Source of the DNA: Umbilicaria muhlenbergii | Taxonomy: Eukaryota > Ascomycota > Lecanoromycetes > Umbilicariales > Umbilicariaceae | Assembly (NCBI GenBank): GCA_000611775.1 | Contig: KK106985.1 | Location: forward strand, 2,156,291 to 2,220,290 | Length of the DNA: 64,000 nt | Direction: 5' to 3' | Shown here: positions 42,201-55,299 of the stretch, one piece after another | Position numbering within the stretch: the stretch's first letter is position 1 | Layout: each line of letters begins with the position of its first letter | Translations under genes and position numbers: made by a program | The notes under the pieces: model-generated | The model's database searches: none | Seen by the model: the letters and a program-made list of their open reading frames with translations, nothing else | Told to the model about the DNA's origin: nothing

Positions 42201-45200
42201 ACTGTCATATCCTTTTCATTTGATCAGATAATGTGACTCATCATTTATATCTTGCTGATTTAAAATTTCTTCTACCTTGAATTCAGCATCTTGACTTTTC
42301 AGGTTGATCTCTGATGAATTTTCTTATATTGATGTTTTCAGGTCTGCTGATTTGAGTAGTGATACATGAAATATCAGATGTATTCACATAATGAGTGAAA
42401 GTTTAAGCTCATAGTTGACACTTCTCTTAGTTTTAGCAATTTGAAAAGATTTCAACTTCATGTGATTCAATTTATTGCTAGATCACTTCATCTTGATATT
42501 ATGATGCAAAAGATATACTTTATTCTTCTCTTTGAGAGTAGATCCTTTATCTCTCTTTTTATTATAATATACTGCTGATTTTTTTAAAATGAATTTAATA
42601 TTCTTCTGCAGCATTTTATGCAAGTTCTTGAGGTGATTTACTTGTACTTTTACTTTTTATGTTATCATTACTAGTCCTCTGACCTCATTCATAGCTGAGT
42701 TGAAATCATAATTGATGTAAAATGATGATACTTCAGTTGTCTCTGTTGCTGCTGAATTGTATATTAACTGAGCTATCAGTAAGAGTTCTACTCAATTAAT
42801 TTGCTGATAATTAACATAACATTGTAGATATTATTTTATAGTTTAATTTAATCATTCTGTCTGTTCATTCATCTGAGGATGATATGATGTTGATAACTTG
42901 TGATGAATCCTCAACTGATTCATTAATGACTTTCAGAACTTGAAGGTGAAGAGTTTATCTTTATTAAAGATTATCTTTTTCAGCAGTTCATGATTAACTG
43001 TTATAATTCTTAAAAACATATATGTGAGTTCCTCTGCTGATGATGCTTTATTATAAGGTATGAAGTATTCATACTTCATAAGTCTGTCAGTGATAATTAA
43101 TATTGAATTATAGACTGCTTTCATCAGAGGTTCTTTCAACTTTGATAACTTAATCATAAAGTTTAATGTGATGCTTACTCATGATCTTAATGATGTTCTT
43201 GATGACTTGAATAAATCATATGATTTATGTTGATCTGCTTTGCTTCTTTAATAAATGTTACATTTTTAAATGATCTCTTCAACCTTCTTTCTCATGTGTG
43301 AGAAGTAATATATTCTCATGAGTCATTTTATTATTTTGTTAATTTCCTGATGATTGTGTGTCTTGTTGAAATGACTTTCCTCTATTAGCTTTCATTGAAG
43401 ACTAATAGAAACATAGATCAAGTCTTAAAAAAGTAATAAATCTTTCTCCTTTTTGAAGTTTTCATGATCTTTAATATTCTGAAGAACCTGCTGTGCTAAC
43501 TTATCATTCTTCAACACTTTTTGAATCTCATTTTTAAAAATGTCATCTTTTACTTATATGATGAGGTTGAACTGTTTGTTGAAAGACATGTTCCCTTGCT
43601 CATTCTTCTGAAGGATAGCATGATTGATGATTGACTTATCTTATAAGTAATCAGCTCATTAATTGAGAGTGTCTGCTTTGATGTTCTCTGATTCTTTTTG
43701 ATAATGAATCTTAAAATTATACTGTGACAATTCTTTTGATCAACACACTTGTTTTTGATTTAAGACTTTCATTGTTATAAAATACAACAGATTCTTATAA
43801 TCTGAGTATATCTGAACCTCATGTTTAAATCCTTTCAGATACACATATCATTGCTTAAATGCATCAACAATAATTAACAGCTCCTTGTCATGTATCTTGT
43901 AACTCATTTCAGCACTTGAAAACTTTCTTAAATAAAAAGCTATTAACTGTAAACATCTCTTATCATCTGACTGATTGATGCATGCTCTTATAACTCTGTC
44001 TGACGCATTCATCTTGAGCGTAATAGGTTTCTCAGGGTTGAAACTCATGAGAATGAGTTGAGAAGTGAATCTCTTCTTCAACTTATCAAAGATTTTCTGT
44101 GCTTCAGATGATCATTTAAATTTCTGATCTTTTCTGATCAACTCTGTTAAAGGTGATGTGATTTTTGAATACTTCTTAATAAACTTTTTATAGAAGTTTG
44201 TGAACTCAAGGAAGAACTGTACTTCCTTGATGTTCTTTAATACTGATCATTCAATCACAGATCATATTTTCTTAAAGTTCATTCATAATTCTTCTGATGT
44301 TATGATGAAGTTTAAGAAGTGTACTTCCTTGAAATGAAAAAGACTCTTCTCAAGCTTTACTCACAATCCTGCATCCTGAAGTGCTTATAAAACTTTATGA
44401 ACATGCTGAATGTGCTGCTCCTTTGTCTTGAAGTAGATCAGTATGTCATCAAGGTACATAATCATGAACTGATTTAAGTATTCTCACAGTATGTTATTAA
44501 TAAAAGCCTGAAATGTTGCTGACATGTTTGTTAATCTGAAAGACATTATCAAATACTCATAAAGTCCTGATCTTATTTAAAACACAGTCTTTCATTCATC
44601 TTCTTCTTTAATATGAATCTGATTGAAGGCTCTCAGAATATTGAACTTGATAAATCATTATGCTCTCTGAAACTGATCCTGCAGTTCTGAAATAAGCAGC
44701 AAAGGGTAACTGTTTTTGATGATGATGTTGTTCAGCACTCAGTAGTTGACACACAACCTGAGTGAATCATCTGACTTTGATACAAACAGTATTGAATATT
44801 CAGCTGAAGATTGTGATTCTCATATAAATCCTTTTTATAAGTTTTCCTTTAAGTATTCTCACAAAGCGTTTAACTTTTGAGGTGACAATGAGTAGATAAG
44901 TTGCTTCATTGATGTGTAATCTTTCATGATCTTGATTTCATGATCTCATTTTTAATATTTCAGTAAAGCATCCTGATCCTTCACAGCTGTAAATAATTCC
45001 TTGAAGTCTTTATATTCTTTAAAGATAAATAACTTGATAACAGAGTTTCAGTCATCTTCAATTCATCTGCTTCACAGTATCTTTACATCAGAATTCTTCA
45101 GTTCCTCATGCATCTCTTTTGCTGATATAATGAAGATCTTCACACCTTCAGGTGAGTTCAGGACTGAATATAATTTATTAAAATTATCACTCTTAACAAA

Positions 45201-47313
45201 GTATATCTCATTTTCAGCTCAATCAATCATCAGATTGACTGCTCAGAGTCATGATATTTTTAGAACTATATCACTTCCTGATTGCTTCATTATGTTGAAT
45301 TGAATCTTTTCTCAATGTTGATTTAAATGCATGAGCATGAGAACTGTCTCTCAGTTTACTCATTCATCATTGTGTTTCATAAAGGTTTTATTAAACTCTT
45401 GAAGTTTAAAGGGATTCTGCTTTACCTGTGTTCAGATTACATGTTTTGCAGTAAATCCTGAGTTCATGAAGTTCTCTGTACAGTCACTGTCTATCAGCAG
45501 TCAAGCTGACTGATCATTAACTTTGACTCAGACATGAAAATTACTCATGTCTTTCTGTGCTGCAGCAGTGAACTCTCTCTGATGCATGCTGCTCAGAGAC
45601 TTTAAAATAAGCATCTCTGAGAGCCTCTGACCTGAAGGGCCTTCTAATTTTTTAAATTAAAAGAGAAGAACTTTAAGTTCTTTTTTACATACTTAAAGTC
45701 TTCTGAATTCATCTTCTGAGCTGAATGTTTGTTCAGATCTCTTTTAAAGTATTCATTTCAGAGTTCTCATACTCTCATATGAAGTTCTCATGAAATGTGT
45801 GCTCTGTTAAAGGTAATGTATCCTCCTCTGATGATGAACTGAGAACCTTTCAGTGATGTCTCTTTGATTATATCTTAATAATTGATTTCTTCATGATCTT
45901 GTCTTTGTGTAAATGCATCTCAGATGATGTAAAAAATCTGTTTCTTTATCTCTTCTATCTGCTTCATGTACTCCTCTTTGTTGCTGAGGGCATTAAGTAT
46001 TTCAGTGTATGTTCAAATTCACTTCTCTTCATGATTAAATAATCATTTATCATTATCTTCCTTGATAAGCTCTCCTGAGCTTTCAGAATTTATTATTTTC
46101 ATGAAGTCTTCCTCTTCACTAGATGAGAGTATCATATCATCACTGTTAACATAATTATCTTCTTAATTGAACTGTTTTTACTTGACTTAATGTTCTTTCA
46201 TGTCTGTGATCAGGTCTTAATAAGAGGTTGCAGTGTATTCTTTTGCCTTCTTTGATTAACATGAGAATCATTCAGAGTCATTTTTGTCACTCTGATGAAT
46301 TACACAGCTGTCATCATAACAAGCTGTTTAAGATATAATGTTATGCTGAACTGATTCCTTCAGTGCTGACTTTTTTAACACAGCAGCATATGTCTTCTTC
46401 TTTGATGAAAAGGCTTTCATTGAGATTTAACAGTTGCATGCAAAATGTCCTGACTTTCTGCAGTTATAACAATTTCCTTTGACTCTGATACTCTTTGATA
46501 CTTGCTTGATTCCTCTCTGAAATTGATTCCTTCAGAAGGTCACATTGATTTTCATCAACTGAGAACTGTAATAAAGTTGATTATTATACTGAGTGCTTTC
46601 ATGAGACTTGTTCATCTTCAGTGATACATAATTCTTCTGGCTTTTTTTCATAGATCTTTCATATGCACAGTTGTTGATGATGACTGACTTTTTAATCATT
46701 CTGACTAAGGTACTTGATCACTCTGATCAGAAGATCTCATCTTTGATGAAGTTCTTCAAGCTCTTATAATACTGCGCAGTTAAGGCAGTGTCATCTCAGT
46801 TCATATACATAACATGTCTTTGAAAGTTGACTGCATACATCATGACAGCTTCTTTCTGCATAATGTTGTAGATTTCACGCTTCATGATTCTTTCTTAATT
46901 AATGATCTCAAACATGATTCTTATCTGCTTCTTGAACTCCTTTAAACTGATGAAGATTTCATTTGTCTCATCATCATGATCCTTCTTCTCATTTTTCATA
47001 TAGTCTCAGAGGGTCAGCTTAAATCAATTGAGGACATCAGACCTTAAATAAAAAGATGTATACAACATCTTATCAGCTTCCTTCTTGAACATGATGTGAT
47101 TGAGGTGAATGTAAGTATCAAGTTGAGTGAGAAATGAACTCAACATTCTTCATTCTTTTAAGAACTTGTCTGATGATGAGATCTTGATCTTCATCCCTGA
47201 TGACATCAGACTCTTAATGACTGATGAGTCATGACTGAAGGTTGTCATCCTTTCAAGAGACTCATGAGTCACAGTTCATTTCATGATTGATATTTTAATA
47301 ACAGTGCTCAAAA

Positions 47314-47747
47314 TGTAACAGATGATGTCATAATGACAGAGATAATATAATCATTTAATGAACTATATCAAGGTACAATCAATCACATCACAGGTATGAT
47401 TATATCACTTGATCACATGTAAACTCAGATAAGACTAAAGGCTGTAAACTTATGAGATTGCATTTAATACATGAGTTGAGCATGAGCTTTTAACTATGAA
47501 TCTACCTGTGATTATATAATATTTTAAAAGACTCATGTGTGACTGTACTGCTCTGTGTGTGTAATCTTACTGCTCAGGATGCTTATGCCTTGAGCATCAT
47601 GAGTGATCAGGTGCTCAAGGTGCTCATGTTTTAAACATCATGAGTAATCAAATGCTTGAAGTGCTTATATTCTGAGCATCATGAGCAGTATCACATGTAC
47701 ATCTGTTATGCATATCAATCAGATATCATCTAGTGAGAGGTGTAACA
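47314..47747 (-). repeat. E3 5' LTR (right copy)
   Basis: 434 bp, same length as the left copy and also with three 41-bp units. Differences to the left copy that I notice are transitions. Confidence 0.9.
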
Positions 47748-50700
47748 TCTGTGAAGAACTCAGATCTGAATAAGATCTCAGTTGTGACTGTTTCAGCATT
47801 AAAAAATGAAAACACTTCAGTGAAGGCTTCATGCTGCTGAAGCACTGAACAAAAGTAGCTTTAAAGCTTAATTTAATTGTTGATGAACAAGTTCTTCACA
47901 ATGATGATGTCATACTCATGCAAGCCTTATTGAATACAGGAGCTGAAGTCAATGTGATTTCTCAACATTTCATTATTAAGCATCAATTAACTCAGATGAA
48001 GGACTCATTGCTGTAATTTTAATTCTTGAATGATCAGAAGGCTTACTGCTTCAGTGCTTATCATGTGCATTATCAGCTTATCAACAGTTGAGGACAGTCT
48101 TAAGAATGTGAACATGTGTTTTACACTTTAAATAAGTCAGGATCACCTCTTATCCTTGAACTTTTCACTTTGAAGACTGAACATGTGTGAATCAACTGCA
48201 GAATGAAGGCGTGACGCTTTAACATTAAAAAGCAGTCTATCAAGTTACAGTCACTTGATGAATTCATAAGAGAGATTCAAGATCACTCTGCTGTCTACAT
48301 CATGATATGAATCAGTCTGAGTGATGATGCTGCATCAGAGGTGCACATATAAAGCACTGATATAACACAAGCTTTACCTGAGGAGTACATTGATTATGTG
48401 AATGTGTTTTCAACAGAGAATGCTGACCTTCTTTCACCTCATAAAATCAATGATCATGCAATTGACCTGAACAGCACAGATTCATCTTATGACTCTTTGT
48501 ATAATCTCTTCAATACTGAGTTAAGAGTGTTATGAGAATATCTGAATGATGTCTTAATGAAAGATTGAATTCATCATTTCATGAGCTCTGCAGAGGCACT
48601 CATTCTTTTTGTTTCAAAAAAAGATGAAGGGCTGCGCTTATGCATTAATTATTAAAAGTTAAATAAAATGATCATCAAGAACAGGCACCTGTTACCTTTT
48701 ATAAGTGAAATGTTGAATCAGCTTAATGAAGTTAAGTTATTTATGAAGCTAAATTTAAAGGATGCTTATCATCATATCTGCATAAAAGAGGATGATGAGT
48801 GAAAAACAGTGTTTCACATGCATTACAGTCACTTTAAGTATATGATCATGTCTTTCAGATTGATCAACACTTCAGCTATGTTTCAAGTTTACATTAATCA
48901 AGTGTTAACAGAGCTTGTGAATGTCTTTTGCATTATTTATCTAGATGACATCCTTATATACTCAGAATCATCAGTGAAACACTGAGAGCATGTTAAGCAA
49001 GTGTTAAACAGACTTCATTGATTTCAACTTCACATGAACTTTAAGAAGTGTGAATTCTTCATTATCAAGGTGAAATTCCTAGGGTTTATTATTATCACTG
49101 ACAGCATAGTGATGAATTCATGATGAGTGAACATCATATGAGACTGATCAGTATTAAGAACTTTTCAGGAAGTACAAGTCTTCCTGAGCTTTGTGAACTT
49201 TTATAGACACTTTATTAAGTGTTATTCACAAGTTGCAGCCCCCTTGACAAACCTTATGAAAGATAGCAAGAATGAAAAGAAGTTTAAGTCTTTTAAATTC
49301 TCAAATGACACAAAAGAGGTGTTTAACTGACTTCATGAAATCTTTATAAAGGCGCTCATCCTGATTCACTTTAATTCAAAGTTATGAATACAGGTGAAAA
49401 TTGATGCATTAATCATTAAGCTCATTGATATCCTGTCTCAGTTATTAAATAGTGAGGAGTGACATTTAATTACATTTTAATTGAGAAAGCTGTCTCCTTC
49501 AGAGATTTAATATAAAACTCATAATCAAGAGCTTCTAATCATCATTATAATATTTAAACATTGATGTCACTACCTCAAAGGCAGTTGTCATATCATAAAG
49601 GTATTAACTGATCATAACAATTTATGAGGATTTATGAACATAAAGGAATTGAATGACAGGTAAGCATGATGAGTAATAAAGCTCACTGCTTTTGATTTTA
49701 ATATTTTGCATCAATTTGAAAAAACCAACCCTGCTGATGTGCTGTTGAGGTGATCAGACTACAGGGATGTTGAAGAGGTGAGTAAAATCATGAAAAAATT
49801 ACTCTCAACATTTCAGAGAAAGTTAATCACTCTTGTGAACATATTCTCACTCAGATATGCTCTTATTGTGAGGCAGTTGCTTGCAGAGGTGAAGAGAATG
49901 ATCAGAATTAAAAATCTTAAACTTTAAAAAAAATGCTGAAGAAGTGATGACAAAACAACTGCTCATGATGAATATGATATAACTGTGAAACAGCTTAACC
50001 CTGTCACTGAAACTGTTGATTGCAAACAATTCATTTCACATGTGATGATAAGAGATCTTGTCATTCATGAAACAGCTGATGAAAGCCTGAGTTTACTCTT
50101 AAAAGATTTAATTCAAACTCTACAAAATGATGATTCATTTATAAAAGTGACATGCAACACTGACTGTACATCAGCAAAGTGTAAGATTAAAGCTGAAAAT
50201 CTTTAAAGATTTAACTCTGAAGGCCTTCTGTTTCATGAGGAATAAATATATATTCTGAAAGAAAAGTCAGTAAGGGCAGAGATCTTGAAACATCATCATG
50301 ATGATGCCTTGACAGAGCATTTCAGGGTAGAAAGAACTCTTAAATTGATTAACTGCAAATATTATTGAATTGATATGAGTCAAGATGTTAAAGATTATGT
50401 TGCATCATGTGACATCTGTCAAAGAGTGAAAGTGCTTAAACATCATTTCTATGATGAGCTACAGGTATTGCCTCAGTCAGAAGAATCATGACAGCAAGTC
50501 ATGATAAATTTTATTATTAACTTGCTGTTAAGTAAGTGCAAGAATTGTGTCTATGATGTGATCTTAATGATTATGAATCAGTATATGAAAATGACTCAAT
50601 ATATTTAAATCATGAAAATGATTACAGCAACAGAGTTGACTGACTTGTTTTATGAGAAAATAATATGCTGATTTAATGTACTGAAAGAGGCTGTCTTTAA

Positions 50701-53330
50701 TTAAGAATCAGTTTTCACAAGCACTTTCTGATTGAAAATGTGCTACTATTTAAGGATAAAGTATCAACTAAGCATCACCTTTCACCTGCAGATGAATGAA
50801 CAGACAGAATGACAGAATTAAACCTTAAAGCATTACTTTCATTATTATTGCTCAGATGAACAAGACAACTGAATGAGTCTTTTACCTCTGACAGAATTCA
50901 CTTACAATAACAGAACACAAGCATCAATAAAGTGTAACTCTTTTTATGTCATGTATGCTTATCATCTGAAAATGAGATTTAAAGTCAAGAATGACTTCAG
51001 GAAAGAAGAGGTACCTGCAGTAAAAAATTAAGTGAAATAATTTCATGACATATAAAAAGTGCTGTCACAATGATGAGAAAACATAGTTAAATCTCAGATC
51101 AAATATTATGATGTTAAACATAAACTGAAGACTTATAATGTGAGAGACTTGATAATGCTATTCATAAAAAACTTATGACAGAAATGCTTAAGCAGAAAGC
51201 TGTCTCACAAGTTCATTAAATTATTTAAAGTACAAGATTTGATTAAGAAACAGGCATATCAACTATTCTTATCATTAAATTATTAAATTCACAATGTCTT
51301 TCATGTATTTTACTTAAAGCTGTATGAGTGCTGATATGATGATAAGTTTATGCTGACTTTGCAATCATTAGAGTTGATTGATGATGAAGAGGAGTATGAG
51401 ATTAAAGAAATCTTGAACAAGTGAAAATATAAAAAAGAGATTTGATATAAGGTAAAGTGAAAGGAATGATCAAAAAAGTATGATCAGTGAATTTCAAAGT
51501 GAAACATGAGTGAAGCACATGAAATGCACTTAACATATGAAGCTTCTGTAGAAGGACAGCAGAGGAAGTATTAATGAAAGTTTAAAAAAAAGCTGCAGTA
51601 AAGACACTTTTTCCTGATTTTCCTCATGAGGTTTTACAGGTTTTATTGAGGCTTAATTAACACACTTATCATTGTGACACACTTTATGAGTACAGCTGAA
51701 ACATGATCATGATGACTGAGAAGTGTCAAAGAAGCAATTTCATTACAAACTATTTATCATAAATAATTTTAAGAACTGAGAATATTTATTTTACATGTCA
51801 ATCATCATTCTTCTTCACCTCATTAGAGCTTCATGTCTGACTCATCAGAGGTATTAAGGTAAGAATCATGATCATCATCTTCATTAATATTCAAGAGACC
51901 TGTCAGGTTAATCTGCATCACACTTTTGTCTGATGATTCAGAAAGAATAATCATTTTCTTCTTTTCATCTCTCATGTATCATATACACTTCACCTTCAAG
52001 GTGATGATCTTGAACTTAACTTGCATTAAAACTTAATGATGTTGTCATGAAATGAGATTCAAAAGAGCCTCAATCATGAATGATGCTTCTTTAAGTGTTT
52101 GAATTTGTGCAGCAAGATTCAGCATCTTAATGATGTCTTTTATGCACTGAGACAGGCCTTCCTCAACAATCTGATCATGAGAATCAGCAGGCTCACTGAT
52201 CTCATCAACAGCATCAATATTCTGAGTGTTCAGAAGAACTTCATCATCATTTTTCTTAACATCACTGAGCATCAGAGTGTCAACATGATCCTGTCATTTA
52301 ATCATGAGCTCTGCTGCAGGGGTCAAATTGTTTTAGTTGAGTGTCAGTTGATATCTTAAAGAAATGTCAGGGAAGTGACAGCACAAATATCTGATAATGA
52401 AGCACATCATAAATACTCTTCAAAACCTTATTGATGTGATATCATTCTTTTAACATCAGCAGAGAGATGTTCAACATTGATGTTAACTTTTTGTGTAAGT
52501 CATGCTGCTCAGTGATCCTCAGATGAGTCTTTACATCTTTTATGTACACATGCTGATGCTCTGTCAGCTCATCAGCGCTCACTTGACAGGTTTCATCATT
52601 GAGCTCAGAGTTATGAGTGCAGATCAACAAATCACAGAGGCTGACTACCTCAGAGAAAAACTTCATGAGTATTTAAACTCATCAGTGTTTACTCAGTGCT
52701 TCTAGATGCGTGATGTACAGGTTCACAATACTTTCATTTTTCAGAACAACATGAACAACATCAGTTCTTCTTGACATCACAAATTAAATCTGATTCACTT
52801 GATATCTGCTTTAAATAATAAAGACATCATGATTTCTTCTGATGAAGCACTGAACCTGCACTGCACTTGATGATCAGGGGTGAGGAAGCCTATGAACATG
52901 TCAATAACATCAGGTAAGCATCAGGTGCAGTTTACAAGTGATGTCATCATTAAATGAATTAACTACACTGAAAACATCTCAGGATATTTGAATTCATGAG
53001 GAAGAATTAATGATGATGATTCAAGATGTTATTGATGATAAGATGCTGTCATTGAAAAGCCTGAGAAGATAGACATGAAAGTTGTTGAGATTGAAAAACT
53101 TCACATCAGCAAATTCATTTATCACTGACCTGAATTAGCGCTGAACATTCACAACACACATGTCAGCAACTTTATTTATCATCAATGACATGAGCCTGTG
53201 TTAAGGTCATGACATTCATAAGGAGTTGACAATTTCACATTATCAAAACAACAGCTATCTGCTGTTACATCATATATTATGATATAAGTCAAATGACGCT
53301 GAAGGGCCAGCGCACAAGGGGGGAGGCAAT
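47748..53330 (+). mobile_element. E2 pol region and 3' stretch
   Basis: Fossil parts: protease-like ALLNTGAEVNVI (about 47,925-47,960), RT 48,480-49,120 with LDDILIYSESS at 48,943-48,975, and RNase H about 49,400-49,760. The integrase zinc region is at about 50,280-50,435 (DICQRVKV) with the core to about 51,000, and a chromodomain-like stretch at about 51,385-51,540 (YEIKEILN). 51,600-53,315 has two minus-strand runs (52,045-52,272 and 52,442-52,666) with no recognised domain; this 3' segment does not resemble that of E2'. Broken dozens of times. Confidence 0.7.
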
Positions 53331-53544
53331 TATCATGATATAATAACACATCTGAGTTAGCGCTTTTTAAGTGACTTGATGATGTACATAATAAAACTCT
53401 GCACTGCTTCACTGCTCCCCCTTTCACTCCTTAGTTATTAGTTTTATATAGTTAGGATCATATAACCTTTATACATTTATATCTCATGCTGTCATGAACT
53501 TAAACTATACTTCCCTTTCTAGTAAGGGATGCTATAATCTTACA
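53331..53544 (+). repeat. E2 3' LTR
   Basis: 214 bp, preceded by the purine tract at about 53,316-53,330 and followed by ACATA, the right half of the target duplication. Confidence 0.88.
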
Positions 53545-54125
53545 ACATAACTTTATCAAGCCTACACCAAGTGGCGGAGGGACTGAATCACATTTATTGA
53601 AACATGAATGACTTAAGAATGAAACTTGATGCAGAGGAAGTGAAATGTGAGTCTTCACTGAGTGAAGTTTCTCAGTGATGTAATCAGCGTTAATGTCAAC
53701 ATCTGCATGTCAGATAAGCTTGACTACTGAGTCAGAGTTGCAAGAATCTTCAAAGAAAATGAACACAAGCTCAACAATTCATTCCTGATTTAATCATGCT
53801 GTCATCAGTAATGATCACTGCAAACATCATCAAGCACCTCTCATAGGCTGATAAAGAAGCTGTTGCAAGAAAGTCAGTGAGAGATGAAATCTGAGCATCA
53901 TCTGACATTGTGAACTTCAACCCTCTTCTCTTTCTTCATTTTAATCTTTAATCATTACAACACTCTCTCTTCTACCTCCTGTTTTTCTATGTTAGCAAGT
54001 GAGTCTTGATCAGCATGATATTATCATGCAGAAACCCTGATGACATGTATTTAAATAAAGTGAAACACGCTTCTAGAGAAGTGAAAGGCTCATAGAGGCT
54101 ATGAGCATGTTTGAAAGAGAGCACT
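53545..54125 (+). mobile_element. E1 internal region resumed after E2
   Basis: About 580 bp of E1 3' sequence. No coding stretch recognised. Ends in a purine-rich GAAAGAGAGCAC just before the 3' LTR, a plausible polypurine tract. Confidence 0.7.
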
Positions 54126-54264
54126 TGTTGTGATTTTATCAAAGCCTCAGCTCTATCAGGGCCTCATCACCTCTTACTTTACTTTAACTTAGCATAGCTT
54201 AGTGAAGTCAGCATAAAAGCTGACTTCTTAGTAAATAGAATCAACATCTTTATCACTCACAACA
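54126..54264 (+). repeat. E1 3' LTR
   Basis: 139 bp, TGTTGTGATT to TCACTCACAACA; about 93% identical to the 5' LTR by eye. Confidence 0.9.
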
Positions 54265-54955
54265 GTTTTCTTATACAAAGTTTCTTTTTATGTGTTGTTG
54301 TTGTTGAGTTATTCAAAAAGTCATTAAAAGTCTGTTTATTAATGTTGTGATTTTCATCACTGAAAGTTTGAAATCAATGTAACTTTTTAACAACAACAGT
54401 TATAAAAAAACTTTAAGTTATAAAACTGTTTAATAGCTTCTTCTCTACAACTTATAAACTGAAAGTTATATCATAAGTATAAAAGCGCAATAGTTATTCA
54501 ATATGCTAATATACTTATAATTAGTTAAAAGTTTTTTAATTCATAACTATTACAAATTAAAACTTATGAAGAAATCTTTAATCTATAAAGTGTACAGAAT
54601 AAAGAGATTTAAAACTTTTCAATAAAAAGTTTTTTATTATTCATAAAGGTATAATAGTTATTTAAAGTGTAAGATTTGTATGAGCTCATTTACTGCTCAG
54701 AGAGTGCTCTGAGCACATAAAGTACTATTAACTAAAACCTTATTTTTGAGAACACTGTGTGTGTACTTGTTTAAACAATTGTTTTAATAATTGTTTTTTT
54801 ATCACAAAATTTTGATGTTCTGCTCAAGATTTAAGGTTGAGCTCAAAGCACTCAAAAGGTGCTAAGAGTAGCTGTTAACTGAGACATGAGATCAGAAGCT
54901 CAGAGTGCTCAAAGTGTTAAAAATTAACTCAAAGTTAACTTGCTAAATTGCTGAT
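54265..54955 (+). mobile_element. Fold-back DNA element E0, right part
   Basis: After the duplicated GTTTT comes a central loop (about 54,270-54,426) with GTTGTTGTTG/CAACAAC inverted words. The right arm (54,427-54,750) is the reverse complement of 31,521-31,845. A 205-bp tail ends ...AACTTGCTAAATTGCTGAT. The tail is shared, reversed, with the start of the second copy at 57,228. No coding capacity. Confidence 0.8.
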
Positions 54956-55038
54956 ATGCAGAGAATGTAAATATAACTTGTTTGACTTCATTTTCTGTTA
55001 AGTTTAATCAATTTACATGTATTGTGTTTTAATTATCC

Positions 55039-55266
55039 TGTAAGACTATAGCGTCCCTTATTAAAAAGAGAAGTATAGTTGAGGTATGTGACAGCATGAG
55101 ATATAAATGTATATAGATTATATAATTCTAACTATATAAAACTAATAACTAAGGAATGAAAGTGAGATCAAGCAGTGCAGAGTTTTTATGTGATTCATTA
55201 ACATTGTTAAGCCGCTTGTAAGACACACACTTTATGTAAATCTTAAATTGTCATTAACCTGTGACA
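55039..55266 (-). repeat. E2' 3' LTR
   Basis: 228 bp; on the minus strand reads TGTCACAGGTTAATG to TCTTACA and aligns with the E2 LTR with clear divergence. Flanked on the left by 83 bp (54,956-55,038) that may belong to the copia relic. Confidence 0.8.
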
Positions 55267-55299
55267 ATTACCTCCCCTCTATGCATCAGCCCTTCAGTG

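Larger units (their letters stand above)
41149..47747 (-). mobile_element. Ty3/gypsy element E3 nested in E2, minus strand
   Basis: 6.6 kb with two 434-bp LTRs (41,149-41,582 and 47,314-47,747) and a perfect 5-bp duplication TCTGT (41,144-41,148 and 47,748-47,752). A purine tract next to the left LTR (read on the minus strand) and the order of parts show minus orientation. Parts from right to left: gag (about 47,280-45,700) with a CCHC knuckle at about 46,430-46,475 (CRKSGHFACNC), and protease-like stretch (about 45,550-45,000). RT spans about 44,950-44,150 with YLDDILIYF at 44,440-44,465, and RNase H 44,081-43,700. Integrase lies at about 43,650-42,900 with DRLMKYEYFIPY. Broken many times. 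Confidence 0.9.
39746..53544 (+). mobile_element. Ty3/gypsy element E2 (chromovirus-like) nested in E1, itself broken by E3
   Basis: Two 214-bp LTRs (39,746-39,959 and 53,331-53,544) and a 5-bp duplication ACATG/ACATA beside them. A purine-rich tract AAGGGGGGAGGCAAT lies directly before the right LTR, showing plus-strand orientation. Own length is about 7.2 kb. Parts: gag 40,000-41,148 and the pol region 47,748-51,560. A 3' stretch 51,600-53,315 is of unclear content. Confidence 0.9.
31850..54264 (+). mobile_element. Ty3/gypsy element E1 (chromovirus-like), broken by nested insertion of E2
   Basis: Bounded by two 139-bp LTRs and flanked by a perfect 5-bp duplication, GTTTT (31,845-31,849 and 54,265-54,269). 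Its own sequence is 31,850-39,745 plus 53,545-54,264, about 8.6 kb, the rest being nested insertions. The LTRs differ at about ten sites, all transitions. An undisturbed version of the target (57,765-57,885) confirms the insertion point. Broken dozens of times. Confidence 0.9.

Noticed and set aside
31850-54264. A single giant 22-kb retroelement
   Set aside because: Internal LTR pairs and target duplications show three nested elements of normal size (about 8.6, 7.2 and 6.6 kb).
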